A DNA stretch of 64,000 nt from Saccopteryx bilineata (Eukaryota > Chordata > Mammalia > Chiroptera > Emballonuridae). The notes beneath the pieces are model-generated. The model was given only the letters and a program-made list of their open reading frames with translations, did not search any database and was not told the origin of the DNA. This document shows positions 1 to 11,429 of this stretch, piece by piece. The first letter of the stretch is position 1; every line of letters starts with the position of its first letter. The position numbers and the translations under genes are program-made. The stretch covers positions 102,820,267 to 102,884,266 of the forward strand of contig NC_089496.1 in assembly GCF_036850765.1 (NCBI RefSeq), given 5' to 3'.

Positions 1-104
1 TTATTAATAACAATCATCATTTGTGATCAAAAATCTGTGCTTCCTAATGACCGTGGTACCCAGTCTAAAAACAGAGAGAGTCAATTCCCTTGTGACTGAC
101 TCAA

Positions 105-215
105 CCACAATTCCAAGTCCTCCCTCACAGAAGGACTTTTTAGGCCATCCCTCTCACTCTACAGACAGGGAAACTGAGGCCCAGAGAGAGTCTCAAGTCA
201 TCAGCTACCACAGTG
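105..215 (-). repeat. MIR SINE fragment
   Basis: The block 'acagacagggaaactgaggc' and its flanks match the conserved core of ancient mammalian MIR in antisense orientation. Confidence 0.6.
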
Positions 216-234
216 ACACAGTCTTATAATAAGT

Positions 235-455
235 AACTAACATTTCAATGTTTATACTAGATTGTACTAAATGCTTTATGGGCCTTATCTAATTAATGAC
301 ATAAAAATTCGATGTGGTAGCTGCCATTGTTATCTTCATTTCAGATGAATGGAAACAGGCTTAGAGCAGTCAGCTGAGTAATTTGTCTGAGATTACCCAG
401 CCGTGAAGTGGTGGACCTAGGATTTGAATCCAAGGCACTCTGACTCTAGGCCCCA
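235..455 (-). repeat. MIR SINE
   Basis: Antisense MIR: a region with 'tttcagatgaatggaaacag', then 'gattacccagccgtgaagtgg' and 'ggatttgaatccaaggc', in the correct order. Confidence 0.65.
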
Positions 456-486
456 TAACTAGTAACACTGAGATGAATCACTTCTT

Positions 487-883
487 TTTTTGTTGTTGTT
501 GTTGTTTTTCTGAAACTGGAAACGGGGAGAGACAGTCAGACAGACTCCCACATGCACCTGACTGGGATCCACCCGGCACGCCCACCAGGGGCTACGCTCT
601 GCCCACCAGGGGGCAATGCTCTGCCCCTCCGGGGCGTCGCTCTGCCGCGACCAGAGCCACTCTAGCGCCTGGGGCAGAGGCCAAGGAGCCATCCCCAGCA
701 CCTGGGCCATCTTTGCTCCAATGGAGCCTTGGCTGCGGGAGGGGAAAAGAGAGGCAGAGAGGAAGGAGGGGAGGGTGGAGAAGCAAATGGGCACTTCTCC
801 TATGTGCCCTGGCCAGGAATCGAACCCAGGTCCCCCGCACGCCAGGCCAACGCTCTACCGCTGAGCAAACCGGCCAGGGCCGT
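487..883 (-). mobile_element. Rhin-1-like tRNA-derived SINE
   Basis: Minus-strand SINE with its tRNA-like head (A/B-box region) near 830-880 and its T-rich tail on the left. A 10-bp target-site duplication, ATCACTTCTT, lies at 477-486 and 884-893. This family dominates the window and is the main pointer to a bat. Confidence 0.85.
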
Positions 884-944
884 ATCACTTCTTCATAGTG
901 AAGCATACCATCAACCGGGGCCTTGTGAGCTTTGTGTGCATGCC

Positions 945-967
945 TGTGTGTGTGTGTGTGTGTGTGT
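945..967. repeat. (TG)n microsatellite
   Basis: Uninterrupted TG dinucleotide run. Confidence 0.9.
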
Positions 968-1599
968 ATTGCTATTATTTCTAAGACCGGGTACAACATT
1001 AGCACATAAAGCACAACATTTATTTTCTGTTTCCATGGTAAGATGATAAGCGAATGTGCTTCCAGATAGAAAATAAGTTTCATATTAACTATCAATCAGA
1101 GAATGCTGAAGTAATTCTCAGCTCCCACGTCCATTCCACATATTTCTCTGGACCTGGTGGCCTTGCTCTTTCCACAGCTCTGGTGTTTCTTCAACAGTGG
1201 CATTCAGTTCCAACCTGGAAAGCTGTGTCTCTGAGGGGCTTCCAGCGAATCTGTAGAATTCTCCTTCTGCCCTCACCAGACTCCCAGATCTGAAGGGGAG
1301 CAGCAAGGTGGTCCCAGTTGGGTTTATAAAAGTCCTTCCTGAAATCTGAGAAACCACTAACATCTATTCGCTTTCCTCTCCTGCTTCATTGAAATACAAC
1401 CTATTCGAGTAAAAAGACTCTGAAATGTAAAGATTTCTCAAAGTAGAAATGGTGTTAAATTACAAGACTACGATGTGATCCAAGAAACTCTAAACTGTGT
1501 CAGAAAATGTGGATTAATGTGTTTAACAAACATTCATTGTACTCCTACCCAACGCCAGGCCCTGAGCCAGATGCTGGAGGTGGCAGTGTGTTTGGGAGT

Positions 1600-1825
1600 T
1601 AGCCATTTAGTAGAGTAGTTTTCAAATGTTCGCATGGATAAACATCACTTGGGCAACTTGCTAATAAATAAGGCACATTCCTAACACACACACCCCCCCA
1701 CACACACACACAGTTTCTGATTCATCAGGTGGAGCTGAAGTTTAGGAATCTGCTTTGTAACCAGTCCCCAGATGATTCTGAAGCAGGTGGTCTCAGTTGT
1801 GCCTTAAAAGACCCTGATTTAGTAG
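1600..1825 (-). mobile_element. MER5A-like hAT MITE, degraded
   Basis: Contains the order 'catcacttgggcaacttg', 'tctgattcatcaggtgg' and 'gatgattctgaagcaggtgg', characteristic of the ancient MER5 group. A CA-rich microsatellite interrupts it at about 1685-1712. Strand is uncertain. Confidence 0.5.
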
Positions 1826-2399
1826 ATTGTAAGTTCTGATGAGCTTAAATTTCTTAAATGCAGAACTATGGGGCTTTGGACAAGATACTTGATTTCTAAT
1901 GGATTCAAGGAGCCTTGGAAAAACTTCTTAGAAAGTGTTTCTATGTAACAATAACATACCAATATGACACCATTTCTTTCAAACAGGAGAAAGCCATTGT
2001 GTCATCATGTGGCGTAGGGTGAAGAGTTGAAGGTGTTTCACTGGAACAATTCAAAAAGTGTGTTTGTGTGTGTGTGTGTAAAAACACATCAATTTATAAT
2101 TAAGCTTTTGTACCTCACTGTATAAATGTTTACCATATGAATGTTATGCCTCAATAAAAATAATGAAGGAAGTATAAGTATGAAGAGGGCATGAGGTTTA
2201 AAGATGCCATTCTAGAGGGTAGGAGGAGGTAGGAGTCAGGTTCCAGCAGGAAAGAAAACAGGAAAAGGGAAGAAATGCAGACCTCCTGACGAGGCATCAA
2301 GTAAATCCTCAGCAGCTGGGGCAGTAGAAAGAGGGCAAGAAATGGGAGTGTGCAAATGTGGATGCCACGAGGCTAATGGGTTCAGGTACCAGGAGTCAG

Positions 2400-3780
2400 A
2401 CACTTTGAGCACAAATGGAAGGAAAGGAGGAAAAGGGAAGAAGAAAAGAGGGAAGGAAGAAAAGAGGAAGAGGAAGGAGAGGAGAAAGAAACGGAAGGAA
2501 AAGGGCCCTGGCCTGAGGGGGTGGGTGGAGGCTTCCAGTCCTGGGGCTGTCTAGCCATGTGGCCTTCACCTAGCCACCCAATTGCTGCAAGCCTGTATCT
2601 GTCTCTAAAATGCCGCTGGACCTCTGAAAGCGAGGAATAATGGAGATGGAGTGTGTGAAAGGCTATTTGTAAACTCTACGGGGCTGTTAAGCGCTATTTA
2701 TTATGCATATCTATCAGCTCAGACTTAGGCCAAATGACCGTGTAGATATGAGCACGTGACCCAGTGCAGCTGCACAAGTGACTTTCCACATCTTCCCTAC
2801 ACCTGACCACCAAAGTCACAGGAGCTTGGTAAAAAGTTTTCTTTCCTTCTTTTCCTCTTCTGCTCCGAACAAACTTGGATGTGGCTTTGTGCAGGCCCGA
2901 GCATGAGATTCCTTCCAGCCCCCACTACCCCCTCCAGCTGTTCTCCTTGACCCCCAGCAGCCCCTTCCACCTTCTCCCAGGCAGGGCCAGCTGTTGTCAT
3001 GGAGGCCACCTGCCTCCTCCCTGGCCTGAAGCACTAGTTGGAATCCAGAGGCCTTGCTGGAGGCCTCCGGGGACCAAGGCAGTTTGCTGGAGGCCCTTAG
3101 GGAAGGGGGAAAAATAAGACAAGCACTAAAATTAGATGAATCGTCTGTAAATGTTTTTTAATTAAAATTGTGATTCTTTTCTCTGCAGAAGAGTCTCTTT
3201 AAGAACAATCGCGCTCTCTGAGTGGCAGGCGAAGAGCTCAGCAGCTCTTTCCAAAGCCAGGGAGGGAAGAGGTGGGAGCCGAGAGGAGAGGAGATGGAGT
3301 AACTGGCTCTTTTCTCTCTTCCCGATAAGAAAGCAAACCCGAGAAAGGGGCGGAAGGGGGGGCTATTCCTGGATCCGCCTGGTGACTCCCCAGGCTGAGG
3401 CTCCCAGAGGAAGGGGCTAAGCTTGTTGGGGACCCTGAAGCTGGGATTTTGTTGTTCTTTTGTTCCATAAAATTATGCCACCTTCTCACTCCCTTCTCCC
3501 CCTCGCTGGCCCCAACCACCTGCCCTGAAATGCAGCAGAGCCACCCACGCCTCGGCTTTGGGGCCACCCGGGTAGGCAGAGGAATCCAAAGGGGGAGAGA
3601 GAGCGAATAGGAGAGAGCAGAGGGAAAGATTGGGGGAAAGCTACGGAAAAGAGGAGAGATGGGGTGGGAGAGTCCAAGAGCCCACCAGGGGAGAGAGATC
3701 CTTAGAGGGAGCCCAGGGTACGAGGGACAGAAGAGAAGACAGGGGTAAAAGAGTAAGGGGACAGCAAGGGGACAGTCAAG
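2400..3780. other. GA-rich low-complexity flank of VAX1
   Basis: Purine-rich DNA at about 2420-2510 and 3590-3790 on the plus strand, with ordinary sequence between. The frames that cross it are low-complexity Lys/Arg/Glu strings. I see no gene in 2400-4600. Confidence 0.5.
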
Positions 3781-4629
3781 AGGAAGCGAAACTGAGGGGT
3801 GTGCAGCGACTTTGAGAAACAAAAGTGAACTCTGGGGGCTGCTCCCAGCAAACGCTGAGTTCATAGCGAGGGTCCTACACCGGGTAGCCCCCCAACCCAC
3901 ACCCAGCTCAGGGACTCCTCCGCCCACGCGGATGCCGAAAACCTGCGCAGTACATGCGTGGTGGGTTCAGAGGCCTGGCTTGCGCAGGCTCCCCGAGGGA
4001 ACTGTGGGTTCCACAGCACCCGGTGTGTGGGCCCACCAAGACCGGCCCCTTCCACTGTGCCCACTGCGCTGCCCGGCCTGCCGCGCAAGCTTTAGGACAG
4101 TGTGTCCTGGAGAACTCTCCCCAGCCCGCCTAGCTCCCCAAGATCTCTGTTTGTCTCTGGCCACATCTGTCACCACCGCCTGTGTACTGGGCTGGGAAGA
4201 GCGGTCTCTGGAGAGATTAATATCTACCTAATTCTCTTGCTCCTTCAAAGTTTCTCTTGGACAGCAGAGAGACTTATTGTTAAGTCAGAAGAAGGGAATG
4301 GCACAAAATCCAAAATCCTGCCGGTCTGCAGATGCGACTGGAAAACCCTAGAAATGTAGAACCTTAGGAGGCAGGAAATTTAGGGTGTCCGTGGACAAGT
4401 TCCTAAATAATCCAAGAAACGTGAAGTGGGAGGTCAAGGGTGGAAGGCCTAAGGGCCAACATCACTGGGACAAACAGAGCTGGAAAGTGGACACTCCAGC
4501 AAGTGACAGACCATCACTGTCTCTCCGGCCGGCCCCCCCGAAACCTTGTCCTTGGAGCCCACGGCAAGCGCTCGTGCTGAAGCTGTCACCCTCTGCCCCA
4601 GGAGTCCCCACGCCCAGACTCATCCCTTG

Positions 4630-4920
4630 CTAGATCCTTCTTTTCTTTTCTCCTTCAAATACAAGACACAAATACACGTCATTTATCATCGTAGATATAT
4701 ATATTTCACTCTCACCACATAAATACAAAACATCCAAATATTCAAAACATTCAGAACAAAGTTAGTAGTCAGGATTCAGTGACACCTACCCGCGTTTAAA
4801 TCGTTCATTATTTTCTTCACTAAAAATAATTTGCCTAAAAAAAAAAAAAAGGAAAAAAGCTCCCGACGTAAATAATTTACAATAAAATTACTATTTTTAA
4901 AATGCTCTACGCTCTCTTCG
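4630..4920. other. AT-rich block downstream of VAX1
   Basis: AT-rich, repeat-poor segment between GC-rich flanks, including an A14 run at about 4838-4851. It may belong to a long VAX1 3' UTR or a conserved non-coding element; neither can be shown here. Confidence 0.3.
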
Positions 4921-5684
4921 GATGGAGGAATACATTCTAGACGCTGCGGCACTTCGCCGGCTGGGTCTGTGGTTTTGGTTAAACTGCGGGTAGCCGTGGC
5001 TGCGGAAACTGTCCTTGTCGCGCCAATAAGGTCCAGGTTTCTGACTTGGGGCCATAGAAACCCCGGGGCTTTTCAGGGGAGGGATCCTTCACTATCCACG
5101 CAAGGAGGCGATCTGGCCGCGTAGACGACCCACGGGGGAATCGGGCTCGCTGCTGTCCCAGCTGCGTCCCTGCCTCCCGGTCCTCAAAACACTGCTCTGA
5201 GATGCAGACGTCTCCTCCGTGCAGGAAGGGTTTTGTGAATCCGGGAGTCGGGGACAGGAGAGGCACTGGGCGCCGATTTGCTTCCAAACCCTGCGGTTCT
5301 GCCTGCGGCCACGCGGCGGGGAGAAGGTGGGGCGGGGCGCCGGTTCCGAGCTGCCGCCGGAGCCCCCGCGCGCTCTCCGGGAGCCGAAGCTGTAGGCCAC
5401 CGCCCCGAGCAGCCTCGGAGAAGCTTCTGAATTTTCTTTCATCCGCTGCGTTGGCTGTTAGTTTGCTGTTCCCTTTTAAATTTCTGTTTAAAACGATAAA
5501 ACCCAGAACTTGAATGTTTGCATTGCCCGTGGCGCATTCTCTCTGCTGAATTTTCTTAGACCTTCCAAACCGCATTGTTACGAGTACTTTTCAAGCTGGT
5601 TCCACTTCATCTGGTTTGACGGGACGGTTATCACTCTTGGTGTATTGCTGATGAGGTCGAATTTATCACCACCGTGATATTTGG

Positions 5685-6323
5685 TTTATTGTCTCCTGAG
5701 GTCAATAAGCCCAGGAGGTGGCTGTGATTGGAGTTTCTCTAAAGAGAAGAAAACTCAGCAGGATTTGTCCGGCCAGGAAGCCGCGTGTGCACCGGCTCTC
5801 CCGGGAGGTCTTCGCGAAGTGGGGACAGGGGGCTCCCCAGAACCCTGGGTTCTCTGGCAATGGAAGGAACGTATTCCTTTTTGGTCTAAGGAAACCTGTT
5901 AGCTTTTTCAGTACCTGGGATTTGCATGCAGCTTTTCTCTCAAATATTCGTAAGACTAAACAGCAGCAGCAGCCGGGTCTAGAGCAGGCGTCCGGTGCTC
6001 CGGCCTTGGAGCGGGTCTCTGCCCTCCGGGGCCCGGCACTGGTTCGGGCATCAGGTGGGCTACCTCGGGCCTTTCCCCCCAATTCTTTGGATTCTCCTGG
6101 ATTCAAAGGAAGTTTGGGGTGGGGGGCAAGGAGAACACATAGGAAAGGTAGAAAAAATTGCCCCAGTGAGATCAAGTGGGTAGCAGAGCCTGGTGGGGAA
6201 GGAGAGCTGTCCGCGGCCTCCCCGGAGCCGCGCGTCCAGCGTGGGAGCCCCGCGCCTTACGCGCGAGTCCATAAATATCACACAATAGATACTATAAATA
6301 TAAATACAGGGAAACACTTAGAA
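5685..6323 (-). other. VAX1: Probable VAX1 3' untranslated region
   Basis: Sequence downstream of the VAX1 stop on the minus strand. The first canonical AATAAA on that strand lies at 5690-5685. A longer 3' UTR running into the AT-rich stretch at about 4630-4920 is possible. The limits are inferred, with no transcript evidence. Confidence 0.4.
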
Positions 6324-6893
6324 TCAGTCCAGCGCTTTTTTCTCGGCTCCTTCTTTGCTGTTGGTCCGGGAGTAAGGCTCGAAGGCCGAGGAGCTCAGGT
6401 ATCGGGCGGAGAGTTCTTGCAAATTCCCAGCCAGAGAACCAGCCATTGTCAGCGGGGCGGAGGAGAGGCGGCTGGCCACGGAGCCGAGCAGCGAGGGCAC
6501 CGGCAGGCTGAAGAGGCTGTGTCCGGCGGCCGGCGCGCCCGCGTGCAGGCCCCCTGGCCCGGTCGGCCCGGGCCCGGGGGCACCGCCCACGGCCGGCGGG
6601 TGAGGGGACGCGGCGCCGGCGGGTCCGGGGGCCGTGGCGGCGGCGGCCGAGCCCGCCGCGGCGCCCGCGCCCAGGGCCGGTAGGCTGGGCCCGCGCAGAG
6701 CCGAGCCGAGCGCTCCGGTGGCACACGGCGGCAGCAGCGCGGGCAGGCCGGGCGGCGACAGCAGGCGGCCCTGCTCCAGCAAGCGCAGCACGCTGCACGT
6801 GGCCGCGGTCTCCGACACCACCGAGCGCAGCTCCGAGTCCTTGCCCTGGTCCTTCTTCTGTTTCGTGCGCCGGTTCTGGAACCAGACCTTCAC
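6324..6893 (-). CDS. VAX1: VAX1 coding exon 3 (recognition helix and C-terminal domain)
   Basis: Encodes residues 144-332 and the stop. The acceptor is TACGCAG|GTG. It begins VKVWFQNRR, so the DNA-contacting Asn of WFQN is residue 150. A long GC-rich segment follows, rich in Ala, Gly and Pro, and then the conserved C-terminal block ending KKALD. Confidence 0.95.
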   Translation of the reverse strand: MKVWFQNRRTKQKKDQGKDSELRSVVSETAATCSVLRLLEQGRLLSPPGLPALLPPCATGALGSALRGPSLPALGAGAAAGSAAAATAPGPAGAASPHPPAVGGAPGPGPTGPGGLHAGAPAAGHSLFSLPVPSLLGSVASRLSSAPLTMAGSLAGNLQELSARYLSSSAFEPYSRTNSKEGAEKKALD

Positions 6894-9800
6894 CTGCGTA
6901 CCAGGCACGAGGAAGGTGGGAAAGAGGGGCAAGGGAAGAAGGGCGTCAAGGCAGGCGGGCTCCGGGGCGCCAGGGCTCCGGGACCCTCCAGCAATCCCAG
7001 CCCACCCGCCTCGGGAGAGGTCTGTCACCAGAGCTGACAGGGGGATCCAGGCCCACACAGCTCTGCTAGGCTGCACTTCCAGGTCGTGAAAGCAGGCCGA
7101 GATTACCAATCAAGTAATAAAAACGTCCACGACCTTAACTCAGACAAAGGCCAGGAGGTATTTCCCGGGGTGGTCGCACCACCTGAAGCTGCACCGTTGA
7201 ACTGTGAGGGCTGAGGGTGCAGAAAGTGGGAAGTGAACGGAAGTGGGGAGAGCCTTTCCCTGCCTTTCTGGACCCAGGCCCCCGGCCAAACAGGCTCGGA
7301 TTTAGCCCCAGCAGCAGCTACTGTTGAAGGCTACAAGCAGCTGCTTCTTGCTTGTTAGGATAAGCCTTGACCATCAACTAGCAGCAAGCAGGGAAAGTGG
7401 CTGCAGAAGGAACAGTTTGTGCAGGATGGACTTGACAGGCCACCGCCTCTCACCACCAGCTGGATTGGAGGGTCTGAGTGATACTCAACCGCTCTGTGGC
7501 TCTCCACCAGGAGCTGGGGAATCGCAGGAGGAAGTCGGGAGGCTGCACTGGACAAAGTTCTCGCCACCATCACTTTATCTTCTCCCTCTGTCCCTCCTCA
7601 GGCCTACCTGGTGGCCCAGAATGGAGTACAGCAGCTACAGGGAAAGGTTATCCTGTCTATATTCTGCAAACTAGACTCAGAGGGTGGTAGCAGAGACTGA
7701 GGAAAAGCTACCGTGTCAACTCAGACTCAGAAAGAACATCCACTCAGTTCTGTCCCAGCTTCTCAGCTTTCTGCCCAGATTCTACCCTACAATGCTCCCC
7801 ACCTGCTTCAGGGCTGGGTGTAGGGAAAAGGACTCATCCTCAGAAAGAAAGGAAAAAAGTGTCTGCCTCACCGAGGCCAAAGGGCCTCTGCCAGGCAAAC
7901 CTCTCAGGTCCTAAAGTGCTTCTGGCTGAGTCCACAGAGCCAGCACCATAGAATCATGTGGATTTCATGGAAAGCAAATGACCTAAGGCACAGCTGGCAG
8001 TGTTGGCTCCCAGGGCCCCAGACCTGTCTCCCATCCAGCACCTCACACATCCTGGGCATGGAAGCAGGGCCTCCTTGGGTCTGGAGTGGTGCTCAGGGCT
8101 GACGGTGGGCTTGGGTGGCTTAGGGCCAAGGGAAGCCTTAAGGGTCAGAGCAGCTTTCTAATCTCAGCTGTCACCTACAGCACTGGAACAGGGGGCTTGG
8201 GCTCTAGGCTTTTGACCCACTGCAAAATGGGCCTGGGTGTTGTGTAAGACTGGGGTCCCCAAAGGGTGTGATGCCTAGAAATCTGGCCAAAATGAAGTGG
8301 CCAAAATTGGATGAACATCAGTTCTTTGTAAAGACAAGCAAGGAATTCTCAAGATGGGGGTCCAGAAAGAATTCCAAAAGGACAGGATTTGGGGCCTCCT
8401 AGGTTAGGCCACGTGATCAGAGCCTGGGCGCTGGGGTGTTGGAGGGTGCAGGAGGAAAGGGGTGGCTTAGGGCAGGGAAGAAAGGGAAAGCCTGAGACCG
8501 TTTCTCTTCCCTGTCCGCCCCTGCTCCTCCGCCTCCCCTGGGAGACTGTCTCCAGCCAGACTGGGTGGCGAGGAAGAGCTGGCTGGGGGGTGGGGGAGGG
8601 GGCTAGTTCAGAGCCGGGGGCAGCCTGGCCGCGAGTTCAGAGCCGGGGGCAGCCTGGCCCGAGTACCTGGGTCTCGGAGAGGCTGAGCTGCCGCGCGAGC
8701 TCGGTCCTCTCGCGGCCCACCACGTACTGGCAGCGCTGGAACTCCATCTCCAGCCGGTAGAGCTGCTCCGCCGTGAACGACGTGCGCGTCCTCTTGGGCC
8801 GGTCCAGGTCCAGGCCCTTGGGCAGGATGATCTCTCGGATGGACCCCTTGGCATCTGGGGAAGAGAAGATACCAGCTGCCAGAGCCTTCCTGTCTCTCTC
8901 CACCTCCCTGGCCGGAACTGGCTTCGGAACTGTCGCCACCAGCTTTAAGTTCGGGGGGAGGGGGCAGCCACAGCCGGCGAACGAAGACTGTGTTTGGGGG
9001 GCGAGGGGACTACCACCACCCGCTCATGGGGGGGAGAACCAGACTTCGCTTTTGCACAACCGTCTGGACAGCGGAGGGGAAAAAATCAATTCCAAATCGC
9101 TGATAGTCCTCCGGCCTCGGGTCTTGACAACGTGATCTGGGTCGGTGGCGGCCTGAGGGTCCCCGCACTGACCAGCCCGGCTCGTGGGGCCCCAGCTCTG
9201 GAGCATATTGACCAGACTGCGCTCCGGCGGTCCCCACCCCCATCCCGGGGTCTCTCTCCCTCCCGAGCCCGGGAGGCGGAAGGAGGAGGGACCGAGTCGA
9301 GCCGGCGGGGCCTGGCGATCCGCGGGCGGGGGCGGCGCCGGGCCGGGGCCGGGCCCCACCGCCGTGGCCACCCCAGCCCAGCGCACAGCGCGCAGCGGAG
9401 TGGGGCCGAGCCGAACACCGAGGCGGTCCCCGCAGCCGCACAACGGAGCCCGAGCGCTTTTGCCGGCGGCGGCGGCGCGGCCCTCGGCCCAGCGTGCCAT
9501 CCGGCTGGGCCGTAGCCGGCGGTCGCTGGCTGTTCCCCCCCGCGCCCGCGCTCGCGCTTCCTTGGCCTTGGGTGCGCTCAATGCGCCACAGCGCCGGAGT
9601 CCAAGACCCGGCCTCCGCAGGTCCCCACGGCCGCAGGGCGCGCACACGTCCTCCAGAGTTTCCTGCTCCGTTCCCGGGTCGGAGGCCGCAGCCTCAGAGA
9701 CTAGGCCCGCCCGTGCATCCCCTAAGCCTCCCCAGCCACTCTGCAGCCGGGCCTTCGGGGCTGGGAGGGTCGAGGTCCCGGAGAGTGCGCGCCCCAGGTG

Positions 9801-10196
9801 CAAGTCCCCACCGGCCGCGGGGAGAGAGCTAGCAACTTTCTCCAAAGTCCCGGCCCACACACACCTCCTCCCCGCCTGCCGGGGTCATTGGTGGCGCGCG
9901 ACTCGGACACCGGAGTCGCCCCAAAGAACGCGCCCCGTAGCCCTGCCCACCCTACCTCGGACCAGGATCCGGCGGCAGTAATCCGGGTCCGCAGAGGAAT
10001 TGGATTTACTTTTGTTACAATCTTCCGCGGCGCCGGACGCGGAGAAGGCGCCCTGCGGCTCTTTGAGGAAGGCAGCGGGGAGGTTCCCTTCTGCGCCCTT
10101 GCTCTCCCGGCTCTCCTTGTGCGCGTTCTTGGAGACCCGGGCAGTCTCTGCGTCTGAGTGGCACCGAACGTCCATTTTGTCTGGTTTCCCGAACAT
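6324..10196 (-). CDS. VAX1: VAX1, ventral anterior homeobox 1 (three coding exons)
   Basis: Complement join of 9956-10196, 8667-8854 and 6324-6893, coding for 332 residues with no frame break; human VAX1 is about 334 residues. VAX1 is a nuclear homeodomain repressor that patterns ventral forebrain, optic stalk and chiasm. The protein starts [10 protein letters not shown]. Residues about 100-159 form the homeodomain, beginning [20 protein letters not shown]; its recognition helix [13 protein letters not shown] is split by intron 2, as usual for this family. An Ala/Gly/Pro-rich tail contains [17 protein letters not shown] and ends EGAEKKALD. Introns have GT/AG ends: intron 1 is 8855-9955 (phase 1) and intron 2 is 6894-8666 (phase 0). 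A Ser at residue 138 replaces an Asn that I recall in human. The gene lies in CpG-island DNA, and KCNK18 follows on the other strand as in human. The paralogue VAX2 is excluded by the N-terminal and C-terminal sequences and by synteny. Confidence 0.96.
8605..8659. repeat. 26-bp direct repeat beside the VAX1 intron 2 donor
   Basis: Perfect 26-bp copies lie at 8605-8630 and 8634-8659, separated by GCG. The nearer copy ends 7 bp from exon 2, just outside the six-base donor sequence 8661-8666. The exon is unaffected. Confidence 0.9.
8667..8854 (-). CDS. VAX1: VAX1 coding exon 2 (homeodomain helices 1-2)
   Basis: Encodes the last two bases of Asp81 through Gln143. The acceptor is CCCCAG|AT and the donor is CCCAG|GTACTC. 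It carries the pre-homeodomain motif [20 protein letters not shown] and homeodomain helices 1 and 2. A 26-bp direct repeat begins 7 bp inside intron 2, next to the donor. Confidence 0.95.
9956..10196 (-). CDS. VAX1: VAX1 coding exon 1
   Basis: Encodes residues 1-80 plus the first base of Asp81. The ATG at 10196 was chosen because the N-terminus [10 protein letters not shown] is the VAX1 start. The donor reads CGAG|GTAGGG on the minus strand, immediately after the codons for CRRILVR. The exon encodes the acidic/Ser-Lys-rich N-terminal region before the homeodomain. Confidence 0.95.
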
Positions 10197-10640
10197 AGGA
10201 GAGCAAGAGCAACAAAAAGAAAAAAGGAGAAAGAAAAAAAAAAAGAAAAAGAGGCAGAGTGGGGGGATAAACCCCTACAACACACCTCCTACCCCTGGCC
10301 GGGAGAGAGGCAGGAATGAACGTCCCGGCAGGGTGGCTGCGGCGGCCGCGGGCGGGTCAGTGGCGACCGACGAGTGGCGCGCTGGCCGAGAGGCGGCGGG
10401 CTGGGTACGAGATCCCGGCGAAGCAGCGGCGAGGCCGCCTCGTCAGCACCCGCGTCCTCTGAGCACGTCCAGTGTCCCCAGCCTGGATATCAGGTGGCGA
10501 GCAGCGTAGCTCCGAAATGCTGAGGCTCCCGCCTGTTAACTGAAACGGCGAGTTGTAGTTGTCCGACACCCGGGGGGACGCACACTCGCTGTTGCAATTG
10601 ATTACGGGTAATTTCACAGCCCCCACGTTTCGGTTACCTC
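10197..10640 (-). promoter_or_regulatory. VAX1: VAX1 5' UTR / proximal promoter region
   Basis: GC-rich DNA immediately upstream of the VAX1 ATG. The start site cannot be placed, and no clear TATA box is seen on the minus strand. A palindromic homeodomain-type site ATTACGGGTAAT sits at 10601-10612. A purine-rich A/G tract lies at about 10201-10255 in the presumed 5' UTR. Confidence 0.5.
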
Positions 10641-10924
10641 ATGAATACACTAAATTGTTTGGATAATATATCAGATCGTAATGGATGGTTTCTGTCCTTG
10701 TCCCCAATCAAGTAGGGGTTTAGCCAGTGAATAAACGGAAATGATTGGTCTTGCTTTCAGGAAACACACAATCAAAGACCCACACTTCCAGAAAAACTTT
10801 TGGCAAGATTCATCCTGAATGGTTAGTACCATTAGCAGGCATTATTAACTTTCTCTTTGCCTTTGACCCTCCTGCTCACATACTGGCTAGAGGCTTTTTC
10901 TCCACACTCGACAGATAGAGCTGA

Positions 10925-10978
10925 ATGGGGGGGGGGGGGGTGAGAGGGAGAGAGAGAGAGGGAGAGAGAGAGAGAACC
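10925..10978. repeat. G run plus (GA)n microsatellite
   Basis: A poly-G run followed by GAGA repeats, upstream of VAX1. Confidence 0.85.
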
Positions 10979-11429
10979 CTTAAACACCCTGAAGCACAGA
11001 GAGAATTGCCTCTGGGGGGGGGAGGAAGGAGAAAAAGTTTTCCCAAAAAAGTATCTCCCCCCCACTCTAAAAAGCCAAGCTTTCATCCCAAACAACTCTT
11101 TCTTAACACACCTCCACGCTGACAGCCATCTTAAACAGCCACCTCTCTTCATTTAGTTCTCGTTGGATTTTTTCATGCCTGCACCTCCAGCAGCCCTGAG
11201 GCAGCCCATTCAAAGAGCAGCTTTGTACTCAGAGTCCAGCAGGAGAGAGAAGGGGAGAGGGAGAGAGAGCGCCCAGAAAATCTCAACTGTGAGATCTGCT
11301 TCAAAAAAAAAAAAAAAAAAAAAAGTTTTCCCCTAGCTATTTCATTGTCTCTGCTACAATATCTTTGAGAAAAGCAACAGCCAGTAATCCAATAAGAGCA
11401 TTGATTAGGCTACAATGATTCAATTCAAG

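Larger units (their letters stand above)
4980..10640. promoter_or_regulatory. CpG-rich domain spanning VAX1
   Basis: Long GC-rich, CpG-dense stretches lie at about 4980-5440, 6190-7050 and 9130-10500, covering coding exons 1 and 3 and intron 1. CpG is otherwise scarce in this window, so these are unmethylated-island candidates. Large multi-exon CpG islands are typical of developmental homeobox genes under Polycomb control. Confidence 0.75.

Noticed and set aside
830..880. tRNA genes at the SINE ends
   Set aside because: The tRNA-like heads belong to SINEs with tails and target-site duplications; they lack a complete tRNA fold.
459..898. Paired open frames at 0.5-0.9, 21.3-21.7, 28.2-28.6, 35.8-36.1 and 52.3-52.7 kb giving similar peptides
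   Set aside because: The similarity comes from the same SINE family inserted five times; they are not a gene family.
3238..3927. 229-codon minus-strand frame downstream of VAX1
   Set aside because: Pro/Ser/Leu-rich translation of a purine-rich tract, with no recognisable domain.
9024..9981. Several open frames of 170-278 codons on both strands in VAX1 intron 1
   Set aside because: They overlap each other in GC-rich intronic DNA and resemble no known protein.
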